This document shows positions 29,141 through 37,820 of a stretch of DNA of 64,000 bases, piece after piece. Position 1 is the stretch's first letter, and each line of letters begins with the position of its first letter. A program made the translations under genes and the position numbers. Source of the stretch: Opitutia bacterium (GTDB taxonomy: Bacteria; Verrucomicrobiota; Verrucomicrobiia; Opitutales; Opitutaceae); NCBI GenBank assembly GCA_016217545.1, contig JACRHT010000012.1:806001-870000 (forward strand), read 5' to 3'. The notes beneath the pieces were generated by a model. It did no database searches. It saw only the letters and a list, made by a program, of their open reading frames with translations, and had not been told where the DNA came from.

Positions 29141-30372
29141 CAGGAATCCTTCGCCTCGACCGCGATATTGTCGCGCTGCAACTGCGCGTAACGCTCGGCG
29201 TCGTAGCCGATCTCGCCAAGGAGTTCTCGGTTGTGCTCTCCGAGGCGCGGGGCCGGCGCGCGGATGCTGCCGGGCGTGCCGAGCAGGCGCGGCACGACGT
29301 GATGCATCGGCAGCTGGCCCATCTCCGGGTCCGGATAGTCGGCGACGATCTCGCGCGCGGTGAAATGCGGGTCGTCGAGGATCTGCCGCACGTCGTAGAT
29401 CGGGCCCACGGTCACCTCGGCGCGTTCGAAGAACGCGACGTTCTCCGCCTGCGTGCGCTCGGCGATGAAGGTGCCGATGATCGCGTCGAGCTCCGCCGCG
29501 TGGGCGACGCGGGCGGCGTTGGTGCGGAAACGTGGATCGTCGATCAGCTCGGCGCGGCCGATGGCGCGCAGGAGCCGCTCGGCCATCGCCTGCGTCGAGC
29601 CGGAGAGGGCGACGTAGAGGCCGTCGCGGCAGCGGTAGCAATTGCGCGGCGCAGAATTCGTCGAGCGACTCCCGGTGCGCGGCTTTACTTGGCCGGTCAG
29701 GCGATAGTTGGCGGCCTGCGGACTCAGGATGGCGAAAAGCGGATCGAGCAGCGGCAGATCGATGACTTGGCCGCGTCCGCCGTTTTGCTCGACGTGGCGC
29801 AGCGAGATCATGACCGCCGAGGCGCCGTAGAGTCCGGCGACACCGTCGGCGAGATACATGGGCGGCAACACGGGTTCGCGATCGGCGAAGCCGTTGAACG
29901 AGGCGAAGCCGGACATGCCTTCGATGATCGTGCCGAAGCCCGGACGCTGGCTGTAGGGACCGTCCTGTCCCCAGCCCGAAATGCGGACGATGACCAGGCG
30001 CGGGTTGAGGCGCAGCAGCTCCTCGGGCGCGAGGCCCATTTTTTCCAGCACGCCGGGACGAAAGCTCTCGATGAACAACGTGGCGCTTGGCACGAGCTGG
30101 CGAATGATCTCAACCGCTTCCGGCCGACGCAGGTCGAGCGCGAGGCTCTTCTTGTTTCGCGCGTAGATTTTCCAATGCGTGGAGACGCCCTTCGTCTGCC
30201 AGGCGCGGAGCGTGTCGCCCTCGGGCGGCTCGACCTTGATGACTTCGGCGCCGAAGTCGCCGAGCACCTGCGTGAGCACGTTGCCGGCGAACAGGCGCGA
30301 GAGGTCGAGGACGCGCACGCCGTTCAACGGACCGGGCGTTGCGGGAGTGTAGTCGCGTTGGTGGAGCGGCAT
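29140..30372 (-). CDS. Class III (CaiB/BaiF) CoA-transferase
   Basis: The 410-residue protein shows family III features: GVRVLDLSRLFAGNVLTQVLGDFGAEVIKVEPPEGD, NKKSLALDLRRPE, SFRPGVLEKMGL, GQDGPYSQRPGF and a conserved Asp within YLADGVAGLYGA. It moves CoA between carboxylic acids. The adjacent CitE-like lyase (4 bp away) suggests a substrate such as citramalate, malate or another branched hydroxy acid, activated here and cleaved by the lyase. Confidence 0.9.
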   Translation of the reverse strand: MPLHQRDYTPATPGPLNGVRVLDLSRLFAGNVLTQVLGDFGAEVIKVEPPEGDTLRAWQTKGVSTHWKIYARNKKSLALDLRRPEAVEIIRQLVPSATLFIESFRPGVLEKMGLAPEELLRLNPRLVIVRISGWGQDGPYSQRPGFGTIIEGMSGFASFNGFADREPVLPPMYLADGVAGLYGASAVMISLRHVEQNGGRGQVIDLPLLDPLFAILSPQAANYRLTGQVKPRTGSRSTNSAPRNCYRCRDGLYVALSGSTQAMAERLLRAIGRAELIDDPRFRTNAARVAHAAELDAIIGTFIAERTQAENVAFFERAEVTVGPIYDVRQILDDPHFTAREIVADYPDPEMGQLPMHHVVPRLLGTPGSIRAPAPRLGEHNRELLGEIGYDAERYAQLQRDNIAVEAKDS

Positions 30373-30375
30373 GGC

Positions 30376-31224
30376 TTAGCGCGTGACGGTGGCGGCAGCG
30401 GCGAGGACGGCGTGGGCGCGGCGGATGAACGGTGCGTCAATCATCCGGCCGTCGAGGGCGAAGGCACCGGCGTGGGTCTGAGCGGCTTCGACGATGCGAC
30501 GCGCGAAGTCGATCTCGGCGGCGCTGGGTTGGAAAACTTCATTGGCGATCGCGATCTGGCTCGGGTGAACGCACGACTTGCCGAGGAAGCCGAGGCGCTT
30601 GGCGCCGATCGCTTCGGCGCGGAAAACGTCGGCGTCCTTGATCGCGCCGTAGGCGGCGTCGTAAGCCCAGACATCGGCCTCGCCGGCGGCGAGCCGCACG
30701 GCGAGCTGGAGTTGTTGGATGACGGCGGTGTGAGTGCGATCGATGCCGAGCGGCTCGAGCAGGTCGGCGAAGGCGAGTTGGAGGCCGGCGACACGCGGAT
30801 CGGCGCTGGCGATTTCGGCGGCGCAACGCAGCGCGCGAGGCGTCTCGATGTTGACGAGGAACGCGATGCGGCGGTCGAGGCCGCGCGTCTGCTCGAGCTG
30901 AGCGAGTGCGGCGCTGGCGGTGCGGACATCGTCGGCCGAGTCGACCTTGGGCAGGTTTACGTAGTCGAGGCGCGGGTGCACGATCGCGGCGAGATCGGCG
31001 GTGAAGTGAGCGGTCGCGAGCGCGTTCACGCGCGCGATCAGGATTTTGTTCGATGCTGCGAACTCGGGCGAGGCCAGCGCGGTGGCGAGATTCGCGCGCG
31101 CGGCGGCCTTGTGTTCCTCGGCGACGGCGTCCTCGAGATCGAAGGAGAGGCTGTCGGCGGCGCTGGCGAGCGCCTTGGGGAAGAGCTCGGGACGGGAGGC
31201 GGGGACGAACAGCTTGCTGCGCAT
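30376..31224 (-). CDS. HpcH/HpaI (CitE-like) acyl-CoA lyase
   Basis: The start ATG at 31224 (MRSKLFVPASRPELFPKALASAADSLSFDLEDAV) fits the family exactly. The 282-residue TIM-barrel protein has the metal-binding DLEDAV, an Arg in IARVNA, the Glu in FLVNIETPRAL and GLQLAFADL, and GFLGKSCVHPSQ at the end. Such enzymes cleave malyl-CoA, citramalyl-CoA or citryl-CoA. It is paired with the CoA-transferase downstream and begins 11 bp after the FGE-like chimera gene. Confidence 0.9.
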   Translation of the reverse strand: MRSKLFVPASRPELFPKALASAADSLSFDLEDAVAEEHKAAARANLATALASPEFAASNKILIARVNALATAHFTADLAAIVHPRLDYVNLPKVDSADDVRTASAALAQLEQTRGLDRRIAFLVNIETPRALRCAAEIASADPRVAGLQLAFADLLEPLGIDRTHTAVIQQLQLAVRLAAGEADVWAYDAAYGAIKDADVFRAEAIGAKRLGFLGKSCVHPSQIAIANEVFQPSAAEIDFARRIVEAAQTHAGAFALDGRMIDAPFIRRAHAVLAAAATVTR

Positions 31225-31235
31225 GGGAGTGGGGC

Positions 31236-33392
31236 TCAGGTGGCGTCGGCGGCGCAGCGGAAGCCGAGCATGCCGCTGCGGTCCTTGCACGGCGCCATGA
31301 GCAGGTATTTGCCGTGCTGGTCGAGTTGGTAGGCTTGGGGAAAATACCAGTGTGACGTCTGCGGCTGGTAGGCGCTGCCGCCGCGCAGCACCGCGGCCCG
31401 TGTGTGGGTGTCGTGGAACTCATCGGTCCACTGCCAGACGTTGCCGACGAGATCCATGATGCCGAAGGGACTGGCGCCTTCGGGGTGAGCATCGACGTCG
31501 TCCGGCGGAGTGAGGGTGCGGCCGCGGTTCGGAGTCGGCACGGCGGCGGGGCGCCAGTCGTTGCCCCAAGGGAAGAGGCGGCCGTCGGTGCCTTGGGCGG
31601 CGTATTGCCATTCCCAGGAATGCGGGAGTCGTTTGCCGGCCCAGGCGGCGTAGGCGCGGGCGTCTTCGAGAGAAACCCAAGTCACGGGTTTGTTTTCCCA
31701 ACCGCGAGGCGGGGCGCCGCGGTTCCAATGGCGGAGGAAATTATGGCTGTCGGCCGGGCGATAGCGCGTCACGTCGACGAAGCGTTTGAACTCGGCGTTG
31801 GTGACGGGGAAGCGGTCGAGGTGGAAGCGCGCGATCTGCATGCGGTGCCGGTGCGCGCGGCGCGGGGAGTTTTCCCACGGGAACTGCACGTCGAGGCCGG
31901 GCCAGGTGAAACCCTCGATTTCGATGCCGGTGCAGCGGAAGTCGAAGTCGCCCGCCGGGATCGTGACCATGCCCGCGGGAGCTTGGTCGGCGGGGCGGGT
32001 CGGCGGGATCGGGACGATTTGCTGGGGCAGGAATTGCCACTGCGCGGAGAGATCTTGCAGCGGAATCCGCGTGAGAGCGCGGCGCTCGCGGAGGAAGCGG
32101 GCCAAGTTCTTCGGCTGGCTGCCGCGTTCCACGGCGAGCACGGCGCCGAAACCGCGGCGCTCGATCGGGAAGGCGAGGGTGGCGTGGCCGTCGCTCAGCT
32201 CCGGCTTCAGCTTGGTGCCGTGCCACGCGTCGTAGTAGCTCCGTCCCGGGCGATGAGCGACGCGCAACTGGTCGCCGGTCACGTCGTATTCGTTGCGGTT
32301 CACGACCGTCCAAAGGGTCGCGTCCTTGCCGGGGAACATCGAGGCGAAGACGTTTTGCTGGCAGGCGAACGCGTAGGGCTCCCAGTCGAGGCTGACGGGC
32401 AGCTCCGGGAAGTGGCGGTAGATATGCGTGATCCGTTTCAGCGCGGCGGCATCGCGCGGCGTGAACTGGTTCCAGACGCCCCAGATGTTTTCCCAGGAGT
32501 TGTAGCCGGTGCCGTTGAAGAAGATGTAGTGAAAATCGTTGGTGCGGTCGCGGCCCCAGCGATTCTCGGTGTTGGTCATGTGGCGCGGCTCGAGCCATTT
32601 CAACTTGGCCACGGGAAGCACGGTTTCGGCGGGCAGCAGCTTGCCCCAGCTCTGGAGATTCCACGCGAGGGCCTCGTCCGAGAGCGGCACGGCTTCCGGC
32701 TCGAGGACGAGCGGGTGTTTCTGTTTTTCGGCGGCGTCGAAGAAGGCGCGCGGCACTCCGCTGTAGGTATCGCCGTTGATGCCGTCCGCGCCGATCGCCT
32801 TGGCGAGACGCGCGGCTGACTCCCAGTCGGGCAAACCGGCGGGGCGCGTGCCGTTGTCCCACGCCATGGTCGGGATGAAAACTTTCACGCCGCGGCGGTG
32901 GAAGTCCGCGACGGCGCGCCGGAGGCCGGGGAGACCACCGGGCAGATCGGCGGCGAGTTCGAATTGGTTGCGATCGTCGATGCCGATGTTCGGGTAAACA
33001 TACCACAGCAGCACGCTGTCGATGCCGCCGTAGCGTTGCACGAGGTCGTCAAGGTAACGATCAACCGTGTAGCGGCGCCGCACCGGGTCGTAGAAGAAAC
33101 GGTCCTCGACCATCATTTGGGCGTGGACGAAGTTGCGCTGCGACCAGCGGAGTTCGGGGCGCTCGTAGTTGGCGCCGCTGTAGCCCATGCGGATGAGGTG
33201 CTCCTGACGCCACTCGCGGAAGTCGCGTCGCCAGGCTTCGGCGGCGGCGTTCACGTTTTGCTTCCACTGGCCGATGGTCTGGAAGGGCCAGCCCGGCATG
33301 CTCACCGGCAGGGGCAGATGCGGACCGTTGCGCGCGTGGGAGAGTTGAAACTCGATGAGGCGAGCGGAAGGCGCGGAGGGTGATTTGCTCAT
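31236..33392 (-). CDS. Glycoside-hydrolase-like protein fused to a formylglycine-generating-enzyme (SUMF1) domain
   Basis: This is a 718-residue protein. Residues 1-460 look like a TIM-barrel glycosidase of the melibiase-like kind (GGIDSVLLWYVYPNIGIDDRN, GVKVFIPTMAWDNGTR, SAARLAKAIGADGINGDTYSGVP). Residues 465-718 are a SUMF1/FGE fold (GMVTIPAGDFDF, RFPVTNAEFKRFVD, PVTWVSLEDARAYAAWAGKRLPHSWEWQYAAQG, PFGIMDLVGNVWQWTDEF, AVLRGGSAY, GFRCA). No signal peptide is seen. The FGE catalytic Cys pair is not obvious, so the domain may bind rather than oxidise. A LacI operator (33510-33522) lies in its promoter. Confidence 0.8.
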   Translation of the reverse strand: MSKSPSAPSARLIEFQLSHARNGPHLPLPVSMPGWPFQTIGQWKQNVNAAAEAWRRDFREWRQEHLIRMGYSGANYERPELRWSQRNFVHAQMMVEDRFFYDPVRRRYTVDRYLDDLVQRYGGIDSVLLWYVYPNIGIDDRNQFELAADLPGGLPGLRRAVADFHRRGVKVFIPTMAWDNGTRPAGLPDWESAARLAKAIGADGINGDTYSGVPRAFFDAAEKQKHPLVLEPEAVPLSDEALAWNLQSWGKLLPAETVLPVAKLKWLEPRHMTNTENRWGRDRTNDFHYIFFNGTGYNSWENIWGVWNQFTPRDAAALKRITHIYRHFPELPVSLDWEPYAFACQQNVFASMFPGKDATLWTVVNRNEYDVTGDQLRVAHRPGRSYYDAWHGTKLKPELSDGHATLAFPIERRGFGAVLAVERGSQPKNLARFLRERRALTRIPLQDLSAQWQFLPQQIVPIPPTRPADQAPAGMVTIPAGDFDFRCTGIEIEGFTWPGLDVQFPWENSPRRAHRHRMQIARFHLDRFPVTNAEFKRFVDVTRYRPADSHNFLRHWNRGAPPRGWENKPVTWVSLEDARAYAAWAGKRLPHSWEWQYAAQGTDGRLFPWGNDWRPAAVPTPNRGRTLTPPDDVDAHPEGASPFGIMDLVGNVWQWTDEFHDTHTRAAVLRGGSAYQPQTSHWYFPQAYQLDQHGKYLLMAPCKDRSGMLGFRCAADAT

Positions 33393-33509
33393 TGATGGCG
33401 GGGCGGGGAGTCGGCGTGGGCGCGGCGGACGTGGCAGGGAGAACGGGATCCAGAATGGCGTTCGGAGGCCGCAATGCAGCTCCGAACCGGGCGGAGGGCA
33501 AGAAAAGAA

Positions 33510-33522
33510 GCAAACGTTTGCC
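33510..33522. promoter_or_regulatory. LacI-type operator 1
   Basis: The sequence GCAAACGTTTGCC contains the perfect palindrome GCAAACGTTTGC. It sits 118 bp before the minus-strand chimera gene and 117 bp before the plus-strand LacI gene, so it can control both. Confidence 0.85.
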
Positions 33523-33638
33523 TAACGTTGCGCCCGGAGTCCATCCGATTAAGCCGCGCGCGACGAAGGTCGGGGCTTGCTTGGCGTCACCGGCGGGCGC
33601 ACAAGTGACCCTTGCCCCTCGGGCCGCTTCATTTCCCC

Positions 33639-34643
33639 ATGTCGAAAACTCCCAGCCTGATCGACGTCGCCCGCCGGGCGAAGGTGAACATCTCCACGGT
33701 TTCGCGCGTGCTGAACGGCACGGGCAAGATCGGTGAGGAGACGCGTGCCCGCGTGCTCAAGGTCATGCGTGAGACCGGCTACAAGCCGAACCGCGTCGCC
33801 CGCCGCCTGCGCACGACGGACGGCACCAGCCACCTGCTCGGCCTGATCATTCCGAACATCCAGAACATTTTCTTCGCCGACCTCGCGCGCGGCGTGGAGG
33901 ACGTGGCCTACAGCAACAATTTCGCCGTCCTGCTCTGCAACTACGATGAGGACGAGGCGCGCGAGCGTTTCTATCTCGACGTGATGCAGTCGGAGTCGGT
34001 CGACGGCATCATCCTGCCGCCGATCCACGAGCACGACCCCGCGGTGCTCCAAGTGGTGAAATCGGGCGTGCCGGTGGTGTGCGTCGACCGCAGCCTCGCG
34101 ACCGGAAACCTGGACAAGGTCGAGGTCGACAACCATCGCGGGGCGTTCGAGGCGGTGAATCACATCATCGCGCAGGGACACAAACGCATCGGGCTGATCG
34201 GCGGCCCGGCCGATTCCTCCACCGGTCGCGAACGCCTGCGCGGCTACAAGGACGCTCACGCCGAGGCCGGACTGCCCGTCAAGGCCGAGCTGATGCGCTT
34301 CGGCGACTACAAGCAGGGCTCCGGTCAGGTGCTCGCGAACGAGCTGCTTTCCCTGTCCGATCCACCGACGGCGCTCTTCGTCTGCAACGGACTGATGACC
34401 GCCGGCGCGCTCGAGGCCATCGCCTCCCGCGGGCTGAAAATTCCGAAGCAGGTGGCGATCGTCGGCTTTGACGAGATGCCGCTCGCGAGCGTGTTCAACC
34501 CGCCGCTCACGGTCGTGCGTCAGCCGGCCTACGAGGTGGGCAAGTGCGCGGCGGAGCTCCTGCTGAAGCGCATCGAGGACCCGAACCGCCCGGCGACCAG
34601 CCTGCGCCTGGTGCCGGACCTGATGGTGCGAAAATCCTGCTGA
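33639..34643 (+). CDS. LacI-family transcriptional regulator
   Basis: The start ATG at 33639 gives 334 residues. Residues 4-50 form the HTH and hinge (SLIDVARRAKVNISTVSRVLNGTGKIGEETRARVLKVMRETGYKPNRVARRLRT), followed by a periplasmic-binding-like effector domain (GLIIPNIQNIFFADLARGVED, GIILPP, VDNHRGAFEAVNHIIAQGHKRIGLIGG). The hinge type agrees with a palindromic AACGTT core site. Four such sites flank genes from 31 to 40 kb. The inducer is likely a pentose or arabinofuranoside-derived sugar, judged from the ribokinase and GH127 targets. Confidence 0.92.
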   Translation: MSKTPSLIDVARRAKVNISTVSRVLNGTGKIGEETRARVLKVMRETGYKPNRVARRLRTTDGTSHLLGLIIPNIQNIFFADLARGVEDVAYSNNFAVLLCNYDEDEARERFYLDVMQSESVDGIILPPIHEHDPAVLQVVKSGVPVVCVDRSLATGNLDKVEVDNHRGAFEAVNHIIAQGHKRIGLIGGPADSSTGRERLRGYKDAHAEAGLPVKAELMRFGDYKQGSGQVLANELLSLSDPPTALFVCNGLMTAGALEAIASRGLKIPKQVAIVGFDEMPLASVFNPPLTVVRQPAYEVGKCAAELLLKRIEDPNRPATSLRLVPDLMVRKSC

Positions 34644-34684
34644 GCGCGATTCCGCGCGCGAGGTTTCGCTTGACGCCAAAGTAA

Positions 34685-34697
34685 GGCAAACGTTTGC
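34685..34697. promoter_or_regulatory. LacI-type operator 2
   Basis: GGCAAACGTTTGC, 37 bp before the ribokinase start; same palindromic core as operator 1. Confidence 0.85.
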
Positions 34698-34733
34698 TTT
34701 CGACTCGCCCCCTCAACCTCAATTTAGTGTTTC

Positions 34734-35711
34734 ATGGCCTCCGTTCCCCAGGTCGTCGTCGTCGGCAGCATCATGCAGGATCTCACTCTCGCTTGCGCCG
34801 AATTTCCGCAACCCGGTGAGACGATCGTCGGCCAATTGCGCACGGGCCAGGGCGGCAAGGGTTCCAATCAGGCCATCGCGTGCGGCAAGACCGGCGTGCG
34901 CACGACCTTCGTCGGCGCGATGGGAGATGACGCCTACGCCCGGCAGGTCGCGGCGTTTTATCGGCGCGAAAAGATCGGCTGCCAACTCGCGCTCAAGCGC
35001 GATCGCGCCACCGGCACGGCGGTGATTCTCATCAATGGACGCGGGCAAAACGAAATCGTCATCGAGCCCGGTGCGAACGCGGCGTTGCGCGCGAGTGACC
35101 TTCCGGCCGCGTTGATCGCGGGGGCGAAAGTCCTGATTACGCAGCTCGAAGCCAATCTGGCGACCACGGCGCACGCGCTGCGCCTGGCGCGGAAGGCGGG
35201 CGTCCTCACGGTGCTGAACCCGGCACCGATGCGCGCGGATTTCGATGCGCGGTTGCTGCGCCATGTCGATGTGCTGATTCCGAACGAGAGCGAGTTTGCC
35301 GCACTGGTGCGTGTGTTGCCGCAGGTGCAGGAAACCGGTTTCGACGAGCGGCAACTGCACGCTTTGCCGGATGCGGATCTGCACGCGTTGTGCCGGCGCA
35401 TCGGAGTCGGCACGGTGATCGTCACGCTCGGCGAACGCGGCTGTTTCGTCTCGGAGCGCGACGCGTTCACGCGCGTGCCGGCGCATCGCGGAGTAAAGGT
35501 GGTCGACACCACCGGCGCGGGCGACGCGTTCTGTGGCGGCTTTGCGGCGGGACTGGTGCGCAGCGGCGGACGGATCGTCGATGCAGTTCGTCTGGGCACA
35601 GCCGTCGCCGCACTGTCGGTGACCAAGGCGGGCGCGGCTCCCTCCATGCCCGCTCGGGCGGAGCTGAGAAAATTCCTCGGTCGCGAACAGGCCGCTGCTT
35701 GGCGGCTTTGA
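34734..35711 (+). CDS. rbsK: Ribokinase (PfkB family sugar kinase)
   Basis: The 325-residue protein has the PfkB signatures: GSIMQDLTLACAEFPQPGETIVG, GGKGSNQAIACGKTG at the N-terminal substrate site, and VVDTTGAGDAFCGGFAAGL with the catalytic Asp and anion hole. It phosphorylates D-ribose or a similar pentose at O5. It is directly controlled by a LacI operator 37 bp upstream and ends 1 bp from the converging GH127 gene. A kinase for another sugar of the same shape remains possible. Confidence 0.88.
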   Translation: MASVPQVVVVGSIMQDLTLACAEFPQPGETIVGQLRTGQGGKGSNQAIACGKTGVRTTFVGAMGDDAYARQVAAFYRREKIGCQLALKRDRATGTAVILINGRGQNEIVIEPGANAALRASDLPAALIAGAKVLITQLEANLATTAHALRLARKAGVLTVLNPAPMRADFDARLLRHVDVLIPNESEFAALVRVLPQVQETGFDERQLHALPDADLHALCRRIGVGTVIVTLGERGCFVSERDAFTRVPAHRGVKVVDTTGAGDAFCGGFAAGLVRSGGRIVDAVRLGTAVAALSVTKAGAAPSMPARAELRKFLGREQAAAWRL

Positions 35712-35712
35712 A

Positions 35713-37572
35713 TCACTCGGGCGCGAGGGAGAACCACGTCAGGCGCCACGTGCGATCGTTTCGTCCGCCCGCTTCGAAATAGGGCTGCAGCGTGAGCGGC
35801 TCGCGGTAGCCGAGAGCGAGACGCAACGCGGGCGCGCTCGACCCTGCGGGAGGGGGCAGCGTTTCGATGCGCAGCGGATCCGGCAGGCGCAGGGTTTCCT
35901 CCGTCTTGAAGCCGTCGATCAACGCGGAGGCGTAGACGAGCGGCCCGCGCGTGATGGCGGCGTAGTCGAAGTGCAGCACTTCCTGGGCAACCGGCGAGCC
36001 GTCGGGCGCGCGCGATTCCTGAATATTGAGATTGGTCCGTCGATGCAGGTGCGGCCGCATTTCCATCTCGATCGTGACGACGTCGCCCGGCGCCCAGTCG
36101 CGATCGAGCACGAGGTAATTGGCCGCGTGCGGCTCGGCTTGGTGCATGGTGCCTCCGGCCGCGGCGCGGAAATTTTCCGCCCAGCTCGGTGTGCGCAGAC
36201 GAAGCGCGAATTTTGCCGGTCGCTCGGGTGAGACGTGAAGACGAACGGAGCAGGTAAACGGATACTGTGTCTCCTGCCGCACCTGAACGCTGCCGGCGGT
36301 CGGGTGGGGGAGGGTCGCGGCTGACGCGCCGTAGAGATTCACCGCGATGCTGCCGTCGCCTGAGACCGAATACGCCGCAAGCGGCAGCTCCTCGAGGGCC
36401 ATCGGGCCGCTCGATTTGCAGCAGCGCCAGTAGGTGGTGAAGACCCGGCGGCCGTTCGGAAAAGAATAGTAGCACCAATTGTCGCCCTTCGGGGCTTGGG
36501 CGCCGAGCAGGTCGTTGTAGGCGGATTTTTCGATCTCCTCCGCGAACGCGGCTTCGCCGGTTTGGAGGAGCAGTTCGCGATTCAATTGGATCCACGCCAG
36601 CGTCGAGCACGTCTCGACAAATCCCTGCGGACTGAACACGGGGCGCGGATTGAAAACTTCGCGCGAGCGATGCGCCACGCCGCCCCACGGGCCGCCGCCG
36701 AGGGTGAGATGGTGGTCGCGGATGTTCTGCCAGGCTGCGCGGACGGCGCGCGAGAGACGCTCGTCGTTGGTGGCCCGACTGAGTTTGGCGAGCCCGACGA
36801 GGTTCCAGCAGAGTTGATAGGCCTTGCCGGTGGCGAGGTTCGCGGCGTCGGTGCCCGCCATGATTTGCTCGATTAGATTGAGCGCCGGCGTGGCCTCAAT
36901 CTCCGCGAGAATCAGACGTGCGAGAGCGAGATAACGTGGCTCCTGCGTGGCGAGGTAGAGCTCCATCGCGGGGTCGATCAGGACGGTGGCGGAGAGACCG
37001 TGGTGATTGCCCAGCGAGGTGACGGGAATTTTCTCGTCGTGAAAAGTGCGCCAACACAAGTCGCCGATGCGTCGGGCCGCCTGCAGGTAGCGCGGCTCGC
37101 CGAGGGACCTCGCGGCCTCGATCAGCCCAAGAATCAAATAGCTGTGCACCCAAATGTCCCACGTGCGTTGGGCGGGCGCTCCATCCCAAGTGAGAGGCGC
37201 CGGACCCTGGCGGCACATGAACCGGCGGTTGGCCGCGTAGGTGCCCAAGTAGCCATCGGCGTCCTGCCGCTGCACGAGAAAATCCGCCACGCGGCGCACG
37301 CTCGCGGCGAGAGGAGAGTCGGGTTCGTGCGCTGCGGCGCGCGCTGCGGCGATCAGCCATTTGCCCGCGTGCTCCCCATACCAATCGCCCTCCTGGTTGC
37401 CGCACACGTGCTCGGCGCGAAAGAGCGCGATGGCGGGGCTGGCCTCGTTCTCGATGAAAGTCGCGAGATGGTTTTTTCGACTCAGCTGGAGCGCGGCGCC
37501 GAGAATCCCGTCGAGAGTAACGCGAGCGGAGGTCGAGGCGGAGGGCCGATCCGGGGGATTCACTGGGCTCAT
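35713..37572 (-). CDS. GH127-family hydrolase (beta-L-arabinofuranosidase-like)
   Basis: The start ATG at 37572 gives 619 residues. The (alpha/alpha)6 barrel with GH127 marks is visible: GDWYGEHAGKWL, DADGYLGTY, WDIWVHSYLILGLIEA, then FVETCSTLAW (Glu and Cys of the zinc site) and YWRCCKSSG (tandem Cys, one being the nucleophile in characterised GH127 enzymes). The C-terminal part is beta-sandwich. There is no signal peptide, so it probably acts in the cytoplasm on imported oligosaccharides. LacI operator 3 lies 46 bp upstream. Confidence 0.88.
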   Translation of the reverse strand: MSPVNPPDRPSASTSARVTLDGILGAALQLSRKNHLATFIENEASPAIALFRAEHVCGNQEGDWYGEHAGKWLIAAARAAAHEPDSPLAASVRRVADFLVQRQDADGYLGTYAANRRFMCRQGPAPLTWDGAPAQRTWDIWVHSYLILGLIEAARSLGEPRYLQAARRIGDLCWRTFHDEKIPVTSLGNHHGLSATVLIDPAMELYLATQEPRYLALARLILAEIEATPALNLIEQIMAGTDAANLATGKAYQLCWNLVGLAKLSRATNDERLSRAVRAAWQNIRDHHLTLGGGPWGGVAHRSREVFNPRPVFSPQGFVETCSTLAWIQLNRELLLQTGEAAFAEEIEKSAYNDLLGAQAPKGDNWCYYSFPNGRRVFTTYWRCCKSSGPMALEELPLAAYSVSGDGSIAVNLYGASAATLPHPTAGSVQVRQETQYPFTCSVRLHVSPERPAKFALRLRTPSWAENFRAAAGGTMHQAEPHAANYLVLDRDWAPGDVVTIEMEMRPHLHRRTNLNIQESRAPDGSPVAQEVLHFDYAAITRGPLVYASALIDGFKTEETLRLPDPLRIETLPPPAGSSAPALRLALGYREPLTLQPYFEAGGRNDRTWRLTWFSLAPE

Positions 37573-37617
37573 GACAAAAAAGTTGACACCGGGCGTAAAA
37601 CAAAAATGGTCGGGCAC

Positions 37618-37630
37618 GCAAACGTTTGCC
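37618..37630. promoter_or_regulatory. LacI-type operator 3
   Basis: GCAAACGTTTGCC lies upstream of the minus-strand GH127 gene. Confidence 0.85.
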
Positions 37631-37794
37631 TTGCGCGCTACGTTCGCTGAGTCACCCCCATCCGCAAGCTCAATCATGCCCCAGCTCGCTCCGGCTTCTC
37701 GGTTCGCTCGCGTTGCGCCTGTCCATGGCCGGAGTCCGTCCACGCCCTGATTTTCTTCCCTCTCCATTCGGAGAATGAAATTTTCATCCAAAGA

Positions 37795-37807
37795 GCAAAC
37801 GTTTGCC
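37795..37807. promoter_or_regulatory. LacI-type operator 4
   Basis: GCAAACGTTTGCC lies 14 bp before the TonB receptor start, so a bound repressor would block this promoter. It is 165 bp from operator 3, so looping between the two is possible. Confidence 0.85.
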
Positions 37808-37820
37808 TAACCCCAACCCC

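Noticed and set aside
29119-31332. 737-codon plus-strand frame
   Set aside because: Antisense to the CoA-transferase and CitE-like genes, which show clear family motifs; its composition is typical of shadow frames.
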